Position numbers and translations under genes: made by a program. Below are positions 25,549-33,885 of a DNA stretch of 64,000 nucleotides, in pieces. The stretch is taken from positions 1 to 64,000 of the forward strand of contig NZ_JAIRDQ010000003.1 in the NCBI RefSeq assembly GCF_021458635.1, written 5' to 3'. This DNA comes from Bradyrhizobium monzae (GTDB taxonomy: Bacteria > Pseudomonadota > Alphaproteobacteria > Rhizobiales > Xanthobacteraceae). Numbering within the stretch: the stretch's first letter is position 1; each line of letters starts with the position of its first letter. A model generated the notes under the pieces. The model was not told the origin of the DNA and ran no database searches. It saw only the letters and a list, made by a program, of their open reading frames with translations.

Positions 25549-26004
25549 TCAGGCGGTCTTGTGGTAGACCTTGGCAAAGTTGTCCTGAGCGGACTTCGCA
25601 CCGTTGGCTGCAAGCTTGCCGAGATAGTCGGTCGTCGCCTTGGCGCGCGAGACGAACGCTTCGCCGCGGGCGCGGAGCAGGCTCGACTGGATCTCGACGG
25701 CTTCGCTGAACGACTTGGCGGACGCGAGCTTGTCGATGCCCGAGAAGAACGCCTCGGCATCCTCATAGATCGCCTGCTGGATGTTGCGGCTGATCTTGCC
25801 GGCCTCAGCGACGGATTCGGTCACCGCGTTCTCGACGGCGGCGGTCACGCGCTCTGAGCCAGCGAAGGCCTCGGCAGCACGGTCCTTGGCGGTGTTGGCG
25901 GTCTTCTTGACGAACTCGCGGGCCGCCTCGGGAACTTCCAGGTTCTGGATGTTCTTGAACGCGTCCTTGAAGCCTTCGAAAGCGGTGTTGGTTTCGGTGG
26001 TCAT
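25549..26004 (-). CDS. Phasin family protein (PHA granule-associated)
   Basis: A 151-residue, Ala- and Lys-rich, almost wholly helical protein of the phasin type. Typical segments are FEGFKDAFKNIQNLEVPEAA at the start and SFSEAVEIQSSLLRARGE. Phasins coat poly-hydroxyalkanoate granules. The start is ATG 26004, with GGAG 6 nt upstream; an in-frame ATG 18 nt earlier is less good. It is monocistronic, with its own terminator, and has two TGCNNNGCA boxes upstream, as expected for control by the PHA-sensing regulator PhaR. The phaE and phaC genes lie about 1 kb away. Confidence 0.9.
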   Translation of the reverse strand: MTTETNTAFEGFKDAFKNIQNLEVPEAAREFVKKTANTAKDRAAEAFAGSERVTAAVENAVTESVAEAGKISRNIQQAIYEDAEAFFSGIDKLASAKSFSEAVEIQSSLLRARGEAFVSRAKATTDYLGKLAANGAKSAQDNFAKVYHKTA

Positions 26005-26091
26005 TGGGGTCTCCATCCTCATTGGGCTGAGCTATGGGCTCACCCCGTCCGGTTGTGGCCCGGGGCACGGCTTATATGGCATAGTTAATTG

Positions 26092-26119
26092 TGCGATGCA
26101 ACATTCGTATTGCACTGCA
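26092..26119. promoter_or_regulatory. Pair of TGCNNNGCA boxes upstream of phasin gene, candidate PhaR sites
   Basis: TGCGATGCA (26092-26100) and TGCACTGCA (26111-26119) are two palindromic boxes 19 nt apart, centre to centre. The PHA-responsive repressor PhaR binds TGC/GCA-type repeats before phasin genes. A minus-strand -35-like TTGCAT overlaps the first box and TATAAG follows 19 nt later, so binding would block the promoter. Box sequence is seen; the regulator is inferred. Confidence 0.5.
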
Positions 26120-26168
26120 ATATCACGAAACCGTGAACAGCCTCAGGGGAAGGCATTCTGGTGCCTCC

Positions 26169-26789
26169 CTAGCCAGCCGGGTTCCCCGACGGGGACTGAT
26201 GCTGGACGGCCCCCGACAGCCCGTAGGCTTCCATCTGGGCCTGGACCTGCGCGATGTTGTGGCCAAGCACGACGATGTCGTGGGTCTTGCCGCCGACATC
26301 CCGGACATGGTCGCGCAGCAGCGCCTCGGCCTTGAAGCCGAGGCTCTCGAACAGCGCGATCGCCGCCTGCTGGTCGACGGTCATCTGGACCGAGAGCTTT
26401 TCCAGCCCAGCTCCGAGCGCGAGCGCGAAGGTTTCCTGCGACAGTGCCTTCCCCACCCCCTTGCCGCGCACGTCCTGCGACACCACCATGCGGATCTCGC
26501 CGACATGGGGCGACCAGGAATGCGGATCGCGCACCAGCGTGCCGCAACCGACGACCCTGCCCTCCTTCACCGCGAGCAGGCTCTGAATGGCACCCCGCTC
26601 GATCTCCTTGACCCAGGCGGACAGCACCTTCGGCTCGCTGATGTTGCGCGGCAGGAACAGCAAATCATGGGTCGGCAAGTCCTTGCCGAAGACGAGCACA
26701 GCGGCTTCGTCTGCAGGCGACATCAGGCGAATCTCGATATCGCCGGCATCCGTCTTGACGTAACGCGGATAGGAACGCTGCTCACTCAT
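26169..26789 (-). CDS. GNAT-family N-acetyltransferase
   Basis: A 206-residue acetyltransferase of the GNAT fold. The acetyl-CoA loop reads VSQDVRGKGVGKAL (an R/Q-x-x-G-x-G/A variant) and is followed by LFESLGFKAEA. It starts 4 nt inside the end of phaC (ATGA overlap), so the two are translationally coupled, with phaE upstream. An N-acetyltransferase in a PHA synthase operon is unexpected; it might acetylate a polymer-metabolism protein, but its substrate is unknown. Confidence 0.88.
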   Translation of the reverse strand: MSEQRSYPRYVKTDAGDIEIRLMSPADEAAVLVFGKDLPTHDLLFLPRNISEPKVLSAWVKEIERGAIQSLLAVKEGRVVGCGTLVRDPHSWSPHVGEIRMVVSQDVRGKGVGKALSQETFALALGAGLEKLSVQMTVDQQAAIALFESLGFKAEALLRDHVRDVGGKTHDIVVLGHNIAQVQAQMEAYGLSGAVQHQSPSGNPAG

Positions 26790-27868
26790 GTCGATCTTGT
26801 CCCCAGCCAGGAATCCAGTTTCGGCCACAGCCGCTTCACCGCGTTCGCGCCGGCGACGAGAGAGACATGACCGCCTTTCAGCATCACCTCTTCCTTGTCG
26901 TCAGATCCGATCTTGGCGATCAGATGCTTTGCGGCCTCATACGGCACGATGTGATCGTGCTCGGCGACCGCGTGCAGCATCGGCACCTTGATGTTCTCGA
27001 GCTTCGCCGCGCGGCCACCCACCGACATGGTATCGTTGAACAGCTTGTTGTCCCACATCAGGTCCTTGGTGATGGTGCGGAAATATTCGCCCGCCAGCGG
27101 CAGCGTGTCGGTCGCCCAGCGGTCGAACATCCGGTACGACTTCACGAATTCGTCGTTCCAGATGTTTTCCCAGAGCTGGATCTGGCTCACGGTGCGCGAA
27201 GCCGGGCGCAGCATCTCGAACGACGACAGGATCATCTCCGGCGGCACGTTGCCGACACTGTCGACGAGACGATCGACGTCGAAATAGCGGCGGTCGGAGA
27301 AATTCGAGAACAGCTTCATCTCGCGGAAGTCGATCGGCGTGGTGAAGCAGATCAGATTCTTCATCGGCCCGTCCGGGAAGATCGAGCCATAGAGCAGTGA
27401 CAGTACGCCGCCAAAACAATAGCCGATGACGGAGATGTCCTGCTCGCCGGAATCGGCTTGCACACGGCGGACGCAATCCGGGATGAAGTCGAGGACGTAG
27501 TCCTCCATTCGCAGGCTCTTCTCCTCCGGCCGCGGCGCGCTCCAGTCGAGCATGTAGACGTCGTAGCCACGCTTGAGCAGGAACTCGATGAAGCTCTGGC
27601 CGGGCACGAGATCGAGGATGTAGCCGCGATTGGTGGTCGCCATCACGACCAGCACCGGCACGCGGTAGATCTCGTCCGACATCGGCCGATAGTGGTAGAG
27701 GCTCATCGTGCCGCGCGAATGCAGCACGTCTTTGGGCGTCGATCCGAGCGTGGGACCCGAGGTCGAGAAATATTCGACGCCCTTGATGCTGCGCTGGATC
27801 GCGCGCTGCACTTCGGACTGGATGCGCTCCGGGATCGCTGCGAGATCAAGTCCCGTCGGCGCGTTCAT
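26786..27868 (-). CDS. phaC: Class III poly(3-hydroxyalkanoate) synthase subunit PhaC
   Basis: A 360-residue PHA synthase catalytic subunit. The nucleophile is Cys151 in the lipase-box-like GYCFGG; the likely Asp and His are in AEHDHIVP and GGHVSLVAG. The length fits class III PhaC (about 355 residues) and not class I (about 590). Class III enzymes need PhaE, and a PhaE-like gene lies immediately upstream with a 4-nt overlap. It polymerises 3-hydroxyacyl-CoA in the cytoplasm. Assignment by length, Cys box and PhaE neighbour is good; a PhaC-like hydrolase is the alternative. Confidence 0.88.
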   Translation of the reverse strand: MNAPTGLDLAAIPERIQSEVQRAIQRSIKGVEYFSTSGPTLGSTPKDVLHSRGTMSLYHYRPMSDEIYRVPVLVVMATTNRGYILDLVPGQSFIEFLLKRGYDVYMLDWSAPRPEEKSLRMEDYVLDFIPDCVRRVQADSGEQDISVIGYCFGGVLSLLYGSIFPDGPMKNLICFTTPIDFREMKLFSNFSDRRYFDVDRLVDSVGNVPPEMILSSFEMLRPASRTVSQIQLWENIWNDEFVKSYRMFDRWATDTLPLAGEYFRTITKDLMWDNKLFNDTMSVGGRAAKLENIKVPMLHAVAEHDHIVPYEAAKHLIAKIGSDDKEEVMLKGGHVSLVAGANAVKRLWPKLDSWLGTRST

Positions 27869-28245
27869 TTTTGCTCTCCGCCTTCGGAGGGCGGACGCTT
27901 TGTACGCGGCGGCCGCGGCGCGGCATCGATCGGCGATCCACCTGAATTAGCCGACATCTGGCTCAGCATCGACCTGATCTCGCCGATCTGGCCTTCGATG
28001 GCCTGCAGCCGTTCGGCGATGCCGGTCATCTGCTCGCGGCTCGGCAGGTTCATGGAGAGCAGGTACTTCTCCATGAGATCGCCGAACTGCTTCTGAGCAC
28101 CCGCAGCAGCACCGCCCGCGCGATTCATGGCCTGCGAGAATTCTGGCGTCTCCATCGCCTTGGTGGCGAAGGAGTTGAACCCCTTCTCCATGTCGCCGAC
28201 CATCTTCTGCCACAAGGCGACTGGATCGGTGATCTTGTCGGTCAT
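27865..28245 (-). CDS. phaE: PhaE-like PHA synthase subunit (short)
   Basis: A 126-residue helical protein beginning MTDKITDPVALWQKMVGDME. It has the PhaE-type C-terminal segment LPSREQMTGIAERLQAIEGQ followed by a charged, Pro-rich tail. Classic PhaE is about 350 residues, so this is a minimal form. GGGAGGACGCTG directly precedes the ATG at 28245. It overlaps phaC by 4 nt, as a subunit would. A phasin-like role is an alternative. Confidence 0.75.
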   Translation of the reverse strand: MTDKITDPVALWQKMVGDMEKGFNSFATKAMETPEFSQAMNRAGGAAAGAQKQFGDLMEKYLLSMNLPSREQMTGIAERLQAIEGQIGEIRSMLSQMSANSGGSPIDAAPRPPRTKRPPSEGGEQK

Positions 28246-28408
28246 CAGCGTCCTCCCAATGTGGAGGGCTTGAGCCCCTCTTTTCCCGCCATACCACACC
28301 GTTGCGGGGGGCCGGTCAACCTGCATGCGGCGGATGCCGCGCACCCGGCTTCTTTGCCGCAGGAAACCATGCGATACAGCATTCATCAAAAGCCAAGGGA
28401 ACACGCCT

Positions 28409-29323
28409 GTGCACGCCCATCAGCCGCCCCAGACCCTCCGCGCCAACGGCATCGACATCTGCTACGAGATTTTCGGCAACGACAATGCTGAGCCGCTGCT
28501 GCTGATCATGGGGCTCGGCGCGCAGATGATCCATTGGGACGATGGATTCTGCGAGCAGCTCGCCGCGCGCGGCTTTCGCGTGATCCGGTTCGACAATCGC
28601 GACATCGGCAAGTCGAGCCATCTCGCCGGCGGCAAGCGGCTGACACCGCTCGAGCTGCTGAAGCTCCGCTTCCTCAGGATTCCGGTGGCTGCAACCTACA
28701 AGCTGATCGACATGGCCAGGGACACGGTCGGCCTGATGGACGCGCTCGGCATCAAGTCGGCGCATCTGGTCGGGGCGTCAATGGGCGGCATGATTGCGCA
28801 GGAAGTAACCCTGTCGTTTCCCCAGCGCGTGCGCTCGCTGACCTCGATCATGTCGACAACAGGCAATCCGCGCCTGCCGCCGCCGAGCCGCGAGGCAACG
28901 GCGGTACTGATGGCGCCGCCGCCGCGCAGCAAGGAAGAGTACATCGCGCGATTCTGCCAGAACTGGACCGTGCTGCGCGCCGGCTCGTTCCCCGAGGAAG
29001 AGGCGCTTGATCCCGGTCGTGCCGAACGCACGTTCGCGCGCGGTCTCAATCCCGCCGGCGTCGGCCGGCAGCTTCGCGCCGTGCTCGCCTCCGGCAGCCG
29101 CAAGGAGCGGCTGCATGGCGTCAAGACGCCGACACTCGTGATTCACGGCACGGTCGATCCGCTGGTCCATCCCGAGGGCGGCAGGGACACGGCGGCGTCA
29201 ATTCCGGGTGCAAAGCTGCTGATGATCGAGGGCATGGGCCATGCCCTGCCGTCACGGTTCTGGCCCGAGATCGTCGATGCCATCGACAAGCACGCGCACG
29301 GCGCGGCGGCGAAAGCGGCGTAG
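28409..29323 (+). CDS. Alpha/beta-fold hydrolase
   Basis: A 304-residue alpha/beta hydrolase. It has IMGLGAQMIHWDDGF (oxyanion region), FDNRDIGKS, the nucleophile elbow GASMGG and a C-terminal EGMGHALP with the catalytic His; the Asp is probably in HGTVDPLV. I place the start at GTG 28409 because AAGGGA lies 8 nt upstream and homology begins at once (TLRANGIDICYEIFG). It diverges from the phaE-phaC operon across 163 nt. Substrate unknown. Confidence 0.85.
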   Translation: MHAHQPPQTLRANGIDICYEIFGNDNAEPLLLIMGLGAQMIHWDDGFCEQLAARGFRVIRFDNRDIGKSSHLAGGKRLTPLELLKLRFLRIPVAATYKLIDMARDTVGLMDALGIKSAHLVGASMGGMIAQEVTLSFPQRVRSLTSIMSTTGNPRLPPPSREATAVLMAPPPRSKEEYIARFCQNWTVLRAGSFPEEEALDPGRAERTFARGLNPAGVGRQLRAVLASGSRKERLHGVKTPTLVIHGTVDPLVHPEGGRDTAASIPGAKLLMIEGMGHALPSRFWPEIVDAIDKHAHGAAAKAA

Positions 29324-29451
29324 ACCGACGCCCTCGGTCTCCTTGCGGTGACCATGTGAGCTGCCGGTTACTCTCTTAACGAGTGCCGGTACGAAAGCTA
29401 TACAGGCCTCCCCCAATCGCAAGACAGGGGCTGCGGCCTCTCGGAGTTCAC

Positions 29452-29916
29452 ATGCATCTCATCGTCCGGTCGGCCGCAATGGTCGCCGCTTCAATTCTCA
29501 TGCTGTCCTTCGCCTGCGGCGCCGCGATGGCCGGCAGCGCACAAGAGGAAGCCAATCGTAAAGCGGTGCTGGCCTTCTACGAGAAAGGTCTCAACCAGAA
29601 GGACGTCGATGCGGCCCTCGCCTATGTCGGCGACCGCTACACCCAACACAATCCGAACGCTGCCGATGGTCCGGAGGGCTTTCGGAAGTTCATCGGCTTC
29701 CTGCGAGAAAAGTTCCCGAACTCGCACAGCGAGATCAAGCGTTCTTTCGTCGATGGCGACTACGTCATTCTCCACGTTCACGCCGTTCGCGAACCCGGTA
29801 CCAAAGGCAACGCGATCGTCGACATCTTCAAGCTCGAAAACGGCAAGATCGTCGAGCACTGGGACGTCGTTCAGCCGATCCCGGAGAATCCGGCGAACAA
29901 CAACACGATGTTTTAA
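29452..29916 (+). CDS. Exported SnoaL/NTF2-like protein
   Basis: A 154-residue protein with a Sec signal peptide (hydrophobic run MVAASILMLSFACGAAMA) and one NTF2-like domain: RKAVLAFYEKGLNQKDVDAA, then GFRKFIGFLREKFPNSH and GKIVEHWDVVQPIPE. The Cys in FACGAAMA is not placed as a clear lipobox. Relatives are often called predicted SnoaL-like aldol cyclases, but the catalytic role is unproved. ATG 29452 follows CGGAG. The last 4 nt overlap the convergent spermidine-synthase-like gene. Confidence 0.82.
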   Translation: MHLIVRSAAMVAASILMLSFACGAAMAGSAQEEANRKAVLAFYEKGLNQKDVDAALAYVGDRYTQHNPNAADGPEGFRKFIGFLREKFPNSHSEIKRSFVDGDYVILHVHAVREPGTKGNAIVDIFKLENGKIVEHWDVVQPIPENPANNNTMF

Positions 29917-30587
29917 CTGTTCTTCGCGATCCAGATCACGTGGCGCGCGCCCCCGCCTCTGCCGGTGGCGCGCACATTGACCTCGTTGACGTCGAAGCCG
30001 GCGCTGCCGAGACGCTTGCTGAAAGCGGGGTTGGGTCCCGACGACCAGACGGCGAGCACGCCGCCCGGCCGCAACGCCGCCTTCGCCGACTTCAGCCCGC
30101 CAGCGCTGTAAAGCGCGTCGTTGCCCTTTCGGGTCAGCCCTTCCGGCCCGTTGTCGACATCGAGAAGAATGGCGTCGAAAGCCGAGCTCTTCGCCCGGAT
30201 GATTTCGCCGACGTCGATCTCCCGGATGCTCACCCTGGCATCATCGAGACTGTCGCCAAAGACCTGTGACATCGGGCCTCGCGCCCAGGCGACGACGGCC
30301 GGCACAAGCTCGGAGACCACGATCTTTGCCTTACCTCCGAGCACGGTGAGCGCCGCACGCAGCGTAAAGCCCATGCCGAGACCGCCAATGAGAATGACGG
30401 GCCTGGCAACCATCTCGATCTGCTTCGCCGCAAGCGTTGCGAGAGCGGCTTCCGAGCCCGACAGGCGGTTGTTCATCAGCTCGTTGGTGCCGAGCTTGAT
30501 GGAGAACTCCTTGCCGCGTCGCATCAGGCGGAGCTCCTCGTCGGACCCGGGGATTTTGGCCGTATCGATCTTTTCCCAGGGAATCAT
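29913..30587 (-). CDS. Spermidine-synthase-like methyltransferase-fold protein
   Basis: A 224-residue protein with the spermidine synthase/SAM-dependent fold: ILIGGLGMGFTLRAAL is the nucleotide loop, IVVSELVPAVVAW follows, and AILLDVDNGPEGL sits where polyamine synthases have the DSSDP catalytic motif. The missing acidic pair argues against true spermidine synthase activity. It lies 30 nt downstream of the CYP102A gene on the same strand and may end that lipid operon. Function uncertain. Confidence 0.78.
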   Translation of the reverse strand: MIPWEKIDTAKIPGSDEELRLMRRGKEFSIKLGTNELMNNRLSGSEAALATLAAKQIEMVARPVILIGGLGMGFTLRAALTVLGGKAKIVVSELVPAVVAWARGPMSQVFGDSLDDARVSIREIDVGEIIRAKSSAFDAILLDVDNGPEGLTRKGNDALYSAGGLKSAKAALRPGGVLAVWSSGPNPAFSKRLGSAGFDVNEVNVRATGRGGGARHVIWIAKNS

Positions 30588-30617
30588 GCCTGACGTTTAG
30601 CACGATTGGGCTGGCGG

Positions 30618-33600
30618 TCACCCTCCAGCCCAGACGTCCAGCACATAGCGGTTCTTCGCGCCCATCTCCTCAATCCAGCGCGCACTGGCAGCCGCATCGC
30701 TGCTGCTGTTCTCGCGATGGAGCGCGACCAGCGCCGCCTTCACGTCGGGCTCCATCTTGCTGCCGTCGCCGCAGACATAGATGATTGCACCCTGCTCGAT
30801 CAGCGGCCAGACCTTGTCCTTATGTGCGGCGAGTACGTGCTGCACATAGGTCTTCGGTCCCTCCGCACGCGAGAACGCGGTGAACAGTTCGGTGATGCCA
30901 CGGCCCGACAGCGCCTTCAGTTCGTTAGCGTAGAGAAAATCCTGCTCGGGATGGCGGCAGCCGAAGAACAGCATCGCCGGGCCGAGCGCGGCGCCCTTGG
31001 CCTTGCGCGCGGCGCGCTCTTGAAGGAAGCCGCGGAACGGCGCCAGTCCGGTACCCGGACCGATCATGATGATCGGCACGGATGGATCATCCGGCAGCCG
31101 GAAGCCGGCCTTGGTCTCGCGCACGGTGGCGTAGACCGTGTCGCCTGCGCGGCGGTTGGCGAGATAGTTCGAGCAAATGCCCTTGTAGGTCCCGCGCCCA
31201 GAGGCGGCCGGCCCTTCGACCACGCCGACCGTGACGCTACAGCGCGTTGGATCGACCGACGGCGAGGACGAGATCGAGTAGTAGCGCGGCGCCAGCAGCG
31301 AGAGCATCTCCAGATAGACGTGGAACGGCAATTCGCAGGCCGGATGTTCGAGCAGCAGGTCGAACACCGATTTGCGCCTGGCCAAAATCTCGCGGCGGTA
31401 GCGTCCGAGCGGTTCGGGTTCCTCGCCGACGAAGGAAAGCAGCTTCGGCTTGGTCACCGGGCAGCGGGTGTGCTCGGCCATGATCTGGATCTGCTTCCGC
31501 GTCGCGACCTGCTGCAACTCGACGAACTCGCTGAGCAGGCGGCCGACCGATACGGCATCACCGACCGGCAACTGCGCGCGACGGCCCTCAGTGACCTGAA
31601 GCCTGATCTGGTCGGCCGGCAGGAACCCAAACCGGCGGGCCACCGAATCCACCAGCGTCGGATCGTTGCGCGGAACGACGCTCAAATGGTCGCCGACGCG
31701 GAAGGTGACGTTGGACGGAAGCTGGACCTCGATATGACGCGTCGAGCGCTCGGACGGATTGGCGCCGGACTTGTTCTGGAGCTCGTCATTGACCAGCACC
31801 TTCATCGCCACAGCGCCGCCCTGGGCGACGATGGTGTTGACGGCGGTTACCGCCACCGGCTCGATCGCGTAGAGCGGATCGTCCTCCGCGGTGCGGGTGA
31901 AATTCCAGTCGATGCCGAATTCCTTGGTCGCAACCTGGGCGGCGGCCGGAAACCACTTCTGGAACTGGCCGTCGAGATCGCTGCGTGCATCGCCCTCGCC
32001 GCGCGCATACACCGCGCGTGCGCCGTGCTTCGACAATTGCTCGTCGATGAAGCGGGGCACCGATTGATAGGTCGCGGCCCAGTCGCTGTTGCCGCAGCCG
32101 AACACGGCGTACCGCACATTGGCAAAGGCGTCCTTGGGCATATCGTCGCCGAGCCATTTGACGAACTGTGTCGCGTTGTCGGGCGGCGCGCCGTTGTAGG
32201 AGGCGCATATGATCAGCACGCCGCCCTCTTGCGGCAGCTTGCCCACGTAGTCGTCGAGCGGCCCGAGATGCACGGCAAAGCCGTTGATCTCCGCGAGATC
32301 GGCCATGCGCGTTGCAAGCTCCTCGGCGGTGCCGAGGTTGGAGCCGTAGAGCACCAGCATCGGCGTGTTGTGGCCGAGCCGCGCCGTGGGCTGACGCGGT
32401 GCCTTCGGTGCCGAAGCCGCCGCGGCGACGGGACCGCCATAAGCACCGCGCTCGCGATCCGCACGCGGCCGCACCCTGATCTTGAAGCCCTCCGGCTTCA
32501 TCGTCAGCGTTTCCTTCAAGTGCATCTGGTAACGCTGATGGTCGATCAGCCTGAAGCGCTGGAGGACCATGCCGAGCGCAAGCGCGGCCTCGTGCATGGC
32601 GAAGCCGCGGCCGATACACGCGCGCTGGCCGTTGCCGAAGGGCTTCCAGGCATTGACCGGACGTTTTGCTTCCGCCTCGCGGCTGAAATTCTCAGGGTCG
32701 AAATTGTCGGGGTTCGGACCCCACACACTGGGGTCGCGATGCAGCGCGGTCACCAGAATCGTGGTGAATGTGCCCTTCCTGAGCTTGTACTTGCCGCCGC
32801 CGATGGTCTCGTCGTTCAGAGGCGAGATGCCATAGGCAGGCGCCGGCGGCCACAGCCGCAGCGCCTCTTTCAGGATCTGCGTGATGTAGGTGAGCTGCGT
32901 CACCTGCTGGTAGGTGGGCTTGGCATTGACGTCGGAGCCGAAGACGTGGTCGACCTCGTCATAGGCCTTCTTGAGGATGTCCGGATGCTTCAGCAACGCA
33001 TAGAGCGTGTAGGATAACAAGCCGCTGGTGGTCTCGTGGCCTGCGATCAGGAACGTATTGATCTGGTAGCGGATGTTGACGTCGTCGAGCTGCTCGCCGG
33101 TCGAGCGATCGACACCGGTCATCATCGCGGCCAGCATATCCTTCTTGTCGTCGAGGGCGTCAGCGCTCTTGCGGCGCTCGGCGATGATTTCATCGACCAT
33201 CTTGTTCATGAAGTCGACGTCCTCGCCCAGCGTCTTCCGCCGCTTCTGCATCCAGAGCTGCTCGAACGGCAGGCCGCGCGTCATCATGATGGTTTCGAGT
33301 GAGCGCACCAGCGACTCGACGAAGGGATGGTAATCGCGCCGGTAGAACGAGTTGAACCGGTACTCGAAACCACACAGGCCAATCGTGTCGAGCGTCAACG
33401 CGGTCATGTCGTGGACGACGTCGATTTCGTCGTCGGCGTTCAGACGCTCCCATTTGTGGACGAGCTGCTCGGCGATATCCACCATGCTCGGGTGGTAGGA
33501 CTGCATGGCGCGGTTGCCGAACGGCTGCAGCAGAATGTTGTGCGCCTTGCTCCAGTTCGGCTCCTTGGTATCCGCGGTGAACAGACCGTCGCCGCCGACC

Positions 33601-33854
33601 GCGCGCACGCGCCGCAACGCTCCGCGCACCGCCTTGTCGAAGCGCTTCTCGTCGGAAAGTTCGTCAACGAGATCGTGGCCGGAGACGACGACGATCGGCG
33701 ACCCCATCATGTCGAGCCAGAAGATCGGGCCGAGTTCCTTGGCGAGCCGCGTCAGGTTCTGCACGGGGGCTGCCGAATCCAGCGACAGCATGTTGCCGAC
33801 GACCGGCTTGGTCGGCGGTTGCGGAATCGGATCCAGACGGTTCTTCGATGACAT
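30618..33854 (-). CDS. Self-sufficient cytochrome P450-reductase fusion, CYP102A family
   Basis: A 1,078-residue P450-BM3-type fusion that hydroxylates or epoxidises fatty acids with NADPH. The P450 part has AGHETTSG (271-278), ExxR at 330-333 and the heme loop FGNGQRACIG with Cys413. A linker near 470-497 leads into the FMN/flavodoxin domain (from LVLYGSNLGTAEE), then the FAD domain (RYYSISSSP) and NADPH domain (GPGTGLAPFRGF). Its length matches the CYP102A6 protein described from Bradyrhizobium. ATG 33854 (MSSKNRL) is preferred to one 39 nt upstream. It follows the epoxide hydrolase by 31 nt in a lipid operon. Confidence 0.96.
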   Translation of the reverse strand: MSSKNRLDPIPQPPTKPVVGNMLSLDSAAPVQNLTRLAKELGPIFWLDMMGSPIVVVSGHDLVDELSDEKRFDKAVRGALRRVRAVGGDGLFTADTKEPNWSKAHNILLQPFGNRAMQSYHPSMVDIAEQLVHKWERLNADDEIDVVHDMTALTLDTIGLCGFEYRFNSFYRRDYHPFVESLVRSLETIMMTRGLPFEQLWMQKRRKTLGEDVDFMNKMVDEIIAERRKSADALDDKKDMLAAMMTGVDRSTGEQLDDVNIRYQINTFLIAGHETTSGLLSYTLYALLKHPDILKKAYDEVDHVFGSDVNAKPTYQQVTQLTYITQILKEALRLWPPAPAYGISPLNDETIGGGKYKLRKGTFTTILVTALHRDPSVWGPNPDNFDPENFSREAEAKRPVNAWKPFGNGQRACIGRGFAMHEAALALGMVLQRFRLIDHQRYQMHLKETLTMKPEGFKIRVRPRADRERGAYGGPVAAAASAPKAPRQPTARLGHNTPMLVLYGSNLGTAEELATRMADLAEINGFAVHLGPLDDYVGKLPQEGGVLIICASYNGAPPDNATQFVKWLGDDMPKDAFANVRYAVFGCGNSDWAATYQSVPRFIDEQLSKHGARAVYARGEGDARSDLDGQFQKWFPAAAQVATKEFGIDWNFTRTAEDDPLYAIEPVAVTAVNTIVAQGGAVAMKVLVNDELQNKSGANPSERSTRHIEVQLPSNVTFRVGDHLSVVPRNDPTLVDSVARRFGFLPADQIRLQVTEGRRAQLPVGDAVSVGRLLSEFVELQQVATRKQIQIMAEHTRCPVTKPKLLSFVGEEPEPLGRYRREILARRKSVFDLLLEHPACELPFHVYLEMLSLLAPRYYSISSSPSVDPTRCSVTVGVVEGPAASGRGTYKGICSNYLANRRAGDTVYATVRETKAGFRLPDDPSVPIIMIGPGTGLAPFRGFLQERAARKAKGAALGPAMLFFGCRHPEQDFLYANELKALSGRGITELFTAFSRAEGPKTYVQHVLAAHKDKVWPLIEQGAIIYVCGDGSKMEPDVKAALVALHRENSSSDAAASARWIEEMGAKNRYVLDVWAGG

Positions 33855-33885
33855 TGCTACGCTTCCCCCCGCTCGCAATGACGAG

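Noticed and set aside
29913..30587. Calling the spermidine-synthase-like protein a true spermidine synthase
   Set aside because: The polyamine catalytic DSSDP-type motif is replaced by LDVDNGPEGL, and the protein is shorter than usual.
30606..33017. 800-residue plus-strand open frame opposite CYP102A
   Set aside because: It is antisense to an intact P450-reductase fusion with all motifs; no domain is visible in the mirror frame.
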